Positions 58,325 to 64,000 of a stretch of 64,000 nt of DNA are shown here, piece after piece. The notes below the pieces were generated by a model. It was not told the origin of the DNA. It saw nothing but the letters and a program-made list of their open reading frames with translations, and did not search any database. A program made the translations under genes and the position numbers. This DNA comes from Rhodocollybia butyracea (taxonomy: Eukaryota; Basidiomycota; Agaricomycetes; Agaricales; Omphalotaceae): the NCBI GenBank assembly GCA_015501585.1, contig JADNRY010000049.1, positions 62,001 through 126,000 on the forward strand, written 5' to 3'. Numbering within the stretch: the stretch's first letter is position 1; each line of letters starts with the position of its first letter.

Positions 58325-60435
58325 CTTGTAGGTATGCAAAGGGTGCTATAAAACAACCTAACAAAAACACTACCGCACCTAACCAGACTATCAATATGTA
58401 AGGGAGCAAGGGCAGGTTGTCAGAGATTCCCCGAGGGAAAGTCTTGTAATATCGGATGTACGTGTGCGACTGCTCCAGGTTCAAGACTGTAGCACTAACG
58501 TGGGTACCTAAGCCTAGACAACTCTTAGAACTAAGTTGAGAGAAGCCTAGTTGGGTGTACAAGTGTACAAGGGAACCAGATGTGTATGTCCAAATCAATT
58601 AACCAAAACCAAAACCAATACAACGAAACTAAGATTCTCCTAGGCAAACTCTGGCTCTAGCTAGAATAGTAATCCCAAGGTTTGTCGACAACCCTAGGCA
58701 AACTCTGGCACTAGCTGCTGTGATGCTGTAAAGACCTCGACCAAACTCTGGGCCAAGCTACAAGATTGTGAGTGAACTTAATCACTAGGAACTCATGCCA
58801 CAATCTTAGTGGCTTGTCTAACTTCATGAAGAAGTCAACTAAGGAACCCTCACTCTGGAGCCAAATAATCCCTTACTAGAAGCCATCCCCTCTAAGGAAG
58901 CAACTAGATTTGAGTTGATCTGGAGTTCAAGAGAACTCTACACACTTAAATTTGATCAAGATATAAATGGGCTTTGCAAAGCACGTGAAGTTTATTACTT
59001 TCTTAAGATAACCAAGTCAGGAGGCGTCACACTACTGATCCCGTGGGGACGTTCTATGGAGCACTGGTCTTAGCAGTCAAGTTGAGGGCAAGAAACTTCC
59101 TGAGAGAATGCCAGTCCCTGTACACTTCCTAAACAGACGCCCAGTTACGGTGTCTGATTGACTCAGTACTTTTTAAACCAGGAGGATTTAAGGGACAGAC
59201 AACTGGTCTTAGCAGTCAAGTCGAGGGCAAGAAACTTCCTGAGAGAATGCCAGTCCCTGTACACTTCCTAAACAGACGCCCAGTTATGGTGTCTGATTGA
59301 TTCAGTACTTTTAAACCAGGAGGATTTAAGGGACAGACAAACTCTAGCAGTGAAGAAACACAACCAATCTCATACATGGGAGGTGGCAAGTAACTTCTTA
59401 TTGAATAAATATATCTAGCTTATATACTGAGTAGAGAGAGTTTAATATGAAAAATAGATGAAACAGATTTGGAGAGAGATGGAAAGAGAGTAGAACAGAG
59501 GGATCTGGCTTGGAAAGGAAACTCCAGCCTATTTATGGTACACACAATAAGGAAATAGTCCATTCTTGGATATTAAAATATGATTTCATGAGGATTAACA
59601 TAGTTTTTAGAGTATTTTGATCCGAGCAAGGTTTCTCCGATTACTCCATAATTCTCCGGGGCCAGGAGTACCTGTACGCTTCATGACCACTCACCACCTG
59701 GTTTCCCTTGGGTGAGTTTCATTCTATTCCTCGGATAGTTCTGTCCATCCTGAGTGTAATTAACATTCTCTCGAGAAGGCCTGTTGTTTAGCTTTCCAAC
59801 AACACCACTTATGATAGTCTTGGGCAACTGCGCTGAGTATGTACAAGTGATTCCCGATAGTTGGCTTTAACGGATAAGACCTCACGTGTATGATTTTTAA
59901 GCTCAAATGTTTCGATTTGCCAAGGCTATCCCGGCACATAGCTTTCTGTAGACCACTAAGCATATTTCTACCGTCTTCACGGTTATGACCAGTGCTGCGA
60001 ATAGACCTCTACGGTTTCCTTGGGATTGTTCTGGTCCATTGTTACGGACAGTAAAGTCCACATCTTGACATAGCTTGTTGGGGGTCTTAGTGTGAGGGAT
60101 GCCTTCCCTCGAGTAACGCGTTGGCTTAGTCCTTATCCCGCTTCGAGATGTCCTGTAGTTTAGAGAGTATGCACTCTTGGGTATAACTAGATTGACAATC
60201 TAGTGTTACATCTCTGGGCAGCCCAGGTATCCTCACTAGCTTGGCTCTAGGCTACGCTTGTGGGCGTACCTTCCAGCTCGCTGAGTATTATTGTTAAGTT
60301 CTTTGCCTCGGCAACAGCTATCATGCTCGGGCTCCGTATAAACTCTCTTATTGCATTGTATAATGCATACAAAATGTCAAAATGTACAGTTACACACCTT
60401 AGGCCGATTTTAGGCCTAATAGCGTTTGGCGATTG
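58325..60435 (-). mobile_element. Family B repeat, copy B (uninterrupted)
   Basis: Reverse complement of copy A, without the 2.2-kb insertion. It also contains about 80 bases near 60,165-60,245 (CTAGATTGACAATCTAG) that copy A lacks. It starts next to the CATCAGG half-element; the first ~110 bp also occur at 39,175-39,285. Ends are not clean, so a class is not assigned. Confidence 0.75.
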
Positions 60436-60500
60436 ATGGGTCACATGGCCCTGCGGGACTTTATATAAAGTCCCGCAACTTTGTTTGCTCCCCCATCACT

Positions 60501-62476
60501 GCCATCAGCAAAAATGTCAGAAACATTTATGCGCATGTAAGAAGTGAAAAGAATACAAGGCATAACAAGCTGGGGTGAGATTCTTACAGGCTCAAACAAG
60601 GTCATACAAGGCGCAAAGAGATTACAAGCCGTAACAAGCTAAGATATTATTACATGGGTAAACGAGGCCTAACAAGCAGTGAAAATATTACAAGCTGCAG
60701 CTTTCTTACATGCATAAACAAGACTTTACAAGGTATGGCAAGCCGCGGAATGTGTAAACAAGACCTTACAAGACCCTACAAGGTATTACAAGCCACAGGA
60801 TTCTTGCATGCGTAAATAAGATTGTACAAGCGGAAACAAGCAACAAAGTTACAAATCAAGCAGTGTAAGACTGACTTGATCAAGCTATACAGGACCAGCT
60901 TGTCCAGAGAGTACACGGGTGTTAGAGAAAGCTTTAAAATTTGAATGTGATGAGCATCGAAGTGATAAGTGCTTATGCTATCTAGTCTTCCTTCCAAATG
61001 AGATTGGATTAAAGTCCGGGGTCACCTGATCTATGATGCAGCACGATTTACGTGGAGATTTTTCGCTCTCTTTTGTTACCTCCTCCATGGCCAAAAAATA
61101 CTTCTCTAAAATCTACTGGCATCAACGGTGAATCTTTTCCTCTGCAGACGCACTGTTGAATCTTCATATTCGTCTTCAAGTTCCTCTAGTTCAAGCGACA
61201 GCAGCAGCAAATCTGAAACATTTGACAGCAACAAAGAAAACCAGAAACTGTGTGCAGAGCCAACATCCAAGTCTTCCGAACCAACAAGTAGATGAAAGGA
61301 GAACTTGGAGAAGTGAAAAACAAAGAAAAAAAATTGCTGTTTGAGGATACAAAGTATGTGCACCTAATTTCATTGCATATAGGCTGATTTTGCTGTTATA
61401 GAATCTCTACAAAAGCCATGAACAGTGAAATTCCGATGCCTGCCACTGAGTGGCCCGCACTCCTCTACAACGTCGACGCGTATGACCCCAAAGACCCAGA
61501 GCACGTTTTCTTCCGAGGCTATTTTCTTTGGTGCTAGCTTCGCATTCAACGGTAAGATTCAACCAAAGTTTAGGTACGTGTTCAGATTATGGTTCTTCCG
61601 TCTCGTAAGTGATTCGATTACATAGGCCCCCTCTGCGCTCTCTGCCAGTGACACTTGGAACCACCACAACGATAATTTCAGCGACACGGAATTCTACTCA
61701 GAAAATGTGGATTACTTCGAAGACGACCCTGAAGCGGAAAGAGTTGTACATTTGTTAGAGAGTTGGAACAGGTACGTCCGAAATCGCTGTCATGTTACGC
61801 TCTCTTACACTACCACTTTTTAGAACAGTATTTGGTCATCCTCAAGGGCGGCAAGATAGCGCCGTCATCAAAGAAACACACATCACTCGAAATCGCTCAA
61901 AGGCTCCTCCTTCAACTACATTGATCGTTCGTGCGGCACAAAAAGCATGGAATATACAACATCTAGTACCCACAACCGACCTTGATGCCTCTGATACCCT
62001 AACTTAGCTTCTTTTGGCTTCATGCTCGCATTGTTCTCTACCACATATGGGTCGTATATCACCTTCATATTGCACTGCATCGGACTTCTTGCTCTCGTCA
62101 CACCTGCATTTTTCACTCTCACGTATGATTGGTATCCATTGGACATTTTTTGTACTCTTTGGTCGCTTATTGTTTGTACTTTTCACTCATTGTTGTAATC
62201 AATCATTATTTCAAATGTGCTGGTGTCTCGAAAACTGCCCATAAATTGCTCAGTATAGGTACTTAAGTTAAAAGGGCCCTGCTATGCCTTGTAATGGCTA
62301 TAGAGCTTGTAAGGGCTTGTATTGGCTCATAATCTTGTGAAGCTTGTAAGCGCTTGTGACCATTCAGTAAAAACAAGTGCATACAAGGTGCGCCGACCTT
62401 GCAAGCTATGTGCAGCTTGTATGGCCTCATTTTCCCTTGTCACCGCATAAGGTTGACCTACTCTTTTGCTGATGGC
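60501..62476 (+). mobile_element. TIR element carrying a DUF6698-like gene, copy 2
   Basis: Ends GCCATCAGCAAAA and TTTTGCTGATGGC. It has the same TACAAG (left) and CTTGTA (right) subterminal words as copy 1 and aligns with it throughout, except for an internal deletion of about 270 bp. Confidence 0.7.
61087..62007 (+). pseudogene. DUF6698-like protein, copy 2
   Basis: Ser-rich N-terminus, then NVDAYDPKDPEHVFFRGYF and a stop (LWC), then SASDTWNHHNDNFSDTEFYS in the core, and an intact tail VFGHPQGRQDSAV ... TTLIVRAAQKAW to TAG at 62005-62007. Compared with copy 1 it lacks the exon encoding KPFVKAGQWAVLAIDFYL, deleted between two A-rich stretches, and part of the core after the stop. Its tail, however, is in frame where copy 1 is shifted. 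Confidence 0.6.
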
Positions 62477-62931
62477 CCAGGTAGTCAGGTAAGTGCGAAG
62501 CATTGTATATATAATAATGTACATTCATCTAAGTATTGATATTTATGTAGTTAGTCTTATTAATTATTAGAATATGTACAACAGTGTGTTGCGGGGCCTA
62601 ATAAAAGGCCGCGCGCATGCTTGTAGTAGTGTACAAATGTAATGTTGCTACAATAATTAAGTAGTATTGCTCACTATAAATTATTTTTTTTTTTAGCTGG
62701 ATGTGGGGCTTTATAACAGGCCTCCGCAACTGTGTACATCTATTGGCAAATATTCATGAATATTCGTGAATATAGGTGACAAATATGGGTCTGGCGGTGA
62801 CCCATATTCGCATTCAAATGACCTACCACCCCGAATGCACATTTGAGGTGATGTGGGCATTCATATTCAAATGACAAATGCGAATGTATTCGAGTATATT
62901 CATACTCATGCCTCATTTGTGCCCATCTCTA
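62477..62931. other. AT-rich stretch with an ATTCATGAATATTC foldback
   Basis: 62,750-62,930 is a palindrome-like series of ATATTC/GAATAT words around GGGTCTGGCGGTGACCC, ending GCCCATCTCTA; it resembles the MITEs described above in layout. No gene. Confidence 0.45.
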
Positions 62932-63344
62932 TTACTAAACATTTCAAGTCATGATTCTATGATATTTCATTCTTGCTTATATTCTCTATCTTACCATCCT
63001 CCACTCTCACCCTACACCTCTTAAACTAACTATATCTCCCCCTCCTAGACCATATCCTCCTCCTCCTAGACTATACCCTCCTCCTCCTAGACCATCACCT
63101 CCCTCACCTAGACCATGCCCTCCCTCACCTAGACCATGCCCTACCCCACCTAGGCCATATCCTATCTCACCCCAGGCCATGACCTACCAACCCCAGGAAA
63201 AGACCAACCTGACCTAGGTCATGACCTAATTCCCAGGTCATGACCTAGCTGCCTGGGTTTTGCCTAGGTTTTTGGGTCTTTTTAGTAAGGTCAATGTAAC
63301 AAAAGTGTAGACTAATAAGACCAAATATGTGGTTGCCTGAAGTG
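62932..63344. repeat. Second copy of the right end of the CACTTCAGG element
   Basis: Matches 45,858-46,250 with few differences and a small length change in the CCTCCTCCTAGACC series; ends GGTTGCCTGAAGTG. It has no left partner in the window. Confidence 0.85.
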
Positions 63345-64000
63345 AAATATCATCACTCTATCAAGACCATCAGATATGGTTGCACTTTCATACGTGTTAT
63401 CTCTATGACCTGACTATGACCTGACTATACCTCTATGCCTTATGCAACCTCTATACATTATGCCACAAATAACCCCCCTACTATGCACCCATATGATACC
63501 TTTTGAACCATGGCCTGAAAATACACATGCCCAATATGTCTCCTTGAAACCTCTACCTTTGTACAACTGGGAGGTGAGCTCCACCAAGGTCTTCTGAGAC
63601 AAAACAACCTATCTTGTAATGTATCCCCTGCGCTCTCCTTGTTCCCTCATTCCTACATGGCATCAGCTAGTCGTTGACTTTCTAGTAGAAGCCCAGGAAA
63701 GCTCTCGCATCTGCCCAGTTGAGATCTGACTCTTACCGGGCAACAGTCAGAATCCTTGGGGGCATGGTATGTCACCGAGGAGGATTTGATCCACAGGACC
63801 AATAGCCTATCACCACGCGAAATCGTACATGTAGTGCCATTGGAAACAGTATTTGCCCTCCGAGTATCCGAGGGGACAGTAGTCCGTCCACTGACGGTCT
63901 TGGTGTCTTCATACCGGTGGAAGCATGGAATTAGGCAATGGTGACAGGAGTGGGTATGAAGGGCTGCCCCTTGTGGGGGACCTGTCCCATACCGTGACCC
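63345..64000. other. Window end, no gene recognised
   Basis: Short frames only on both strands; no repeat matching the rest of the window. Confidence 0.35.

Noticed and set aside
60430..60480. GCGGGACTTTATATAAAGTCCCGC as a terminator hairpin
   Set aside because: Perfect palindrome, but related sequence (near 54,450) lacks it and no transcript end is implied; probably a repeat boundary.

Overview
The window reads as a transposon-rich chromosome segment of a filamentous fungus, most probably a basidiomycete (Agaricomycetes). Genes carry introns of about 46-60 nt with GTRNGT donors and YAG acceptors. The protein families are typical of mushroom-forming fungi: Helitron RepHel with a DUF6570-like N-terminus, F-box proteins, DUF6698-like genes, DDE-type transposase fragments, and a beta-trefoil protein fused to H-type lectin domains. 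No genus can be assigned from this sequence alone.

Region 1 (1-17,000) is a decayed Helitron Rep/helicase gene split in two by an 11,945-bp insertion (3861-15805). The insertion starts with CACTGCGTGC, ends with the inverse, and is flanked by the 3-bp direct repeat AAT. Removing it with one AAT rejoins the helicase reading frame exactly. It is a giant foldback: ~0.9-kb terminal inverted repeats, then arms of a ~57-61-bp minisatellite that is G-rich on the left and C-rich on the right, with the mirror axis near 9015. The left arm was invaded by a gag-only LTR retroelement, the right arm by ~2.4 kb of other repeats. No transposase is visible inside.

Region 2 (17,100-30,100) is the gene-bearing part. 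It holds a multi-exon gene of unknown function just behind the Helitron, two tandem F-box paralogues with matching exon structure, a beta-trefoil/triple H-type lectin gene with a TATA box, an 11-bp minisatellite, and a broken F-box gene on the minus strand.

Region 3 (30,500-64,000) is a nested repeat graveyard. It contains two ~2-kb TIR elements (31,565-33,840 and 60,501-62,476), each carrying a broken DUF6698-like gene. A CATCAGGAAAA-ended TIR element (35,029-36,550) carries a nested solo LTR with a CCTAG target duplication; inside that LTR is an unusual array of nine hairpins with a constant loop and different, self-complementary stems. Further items are several foldbacks/MITEs, a CACTTCAGG-ended element, a pair of inverted ~2-kb 'family B' repeats flanking a truncated DDE transposase, a TIR insertion proven by comparison of the two family B copies, and a tRNA-like sequence.

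How the parts relate: most of the DNA records successive insertions (element in element in element). Intact-looking host genes are confined to about 17-28 kb. All functional statements rest on motif recognition by eye; no database search was possible.
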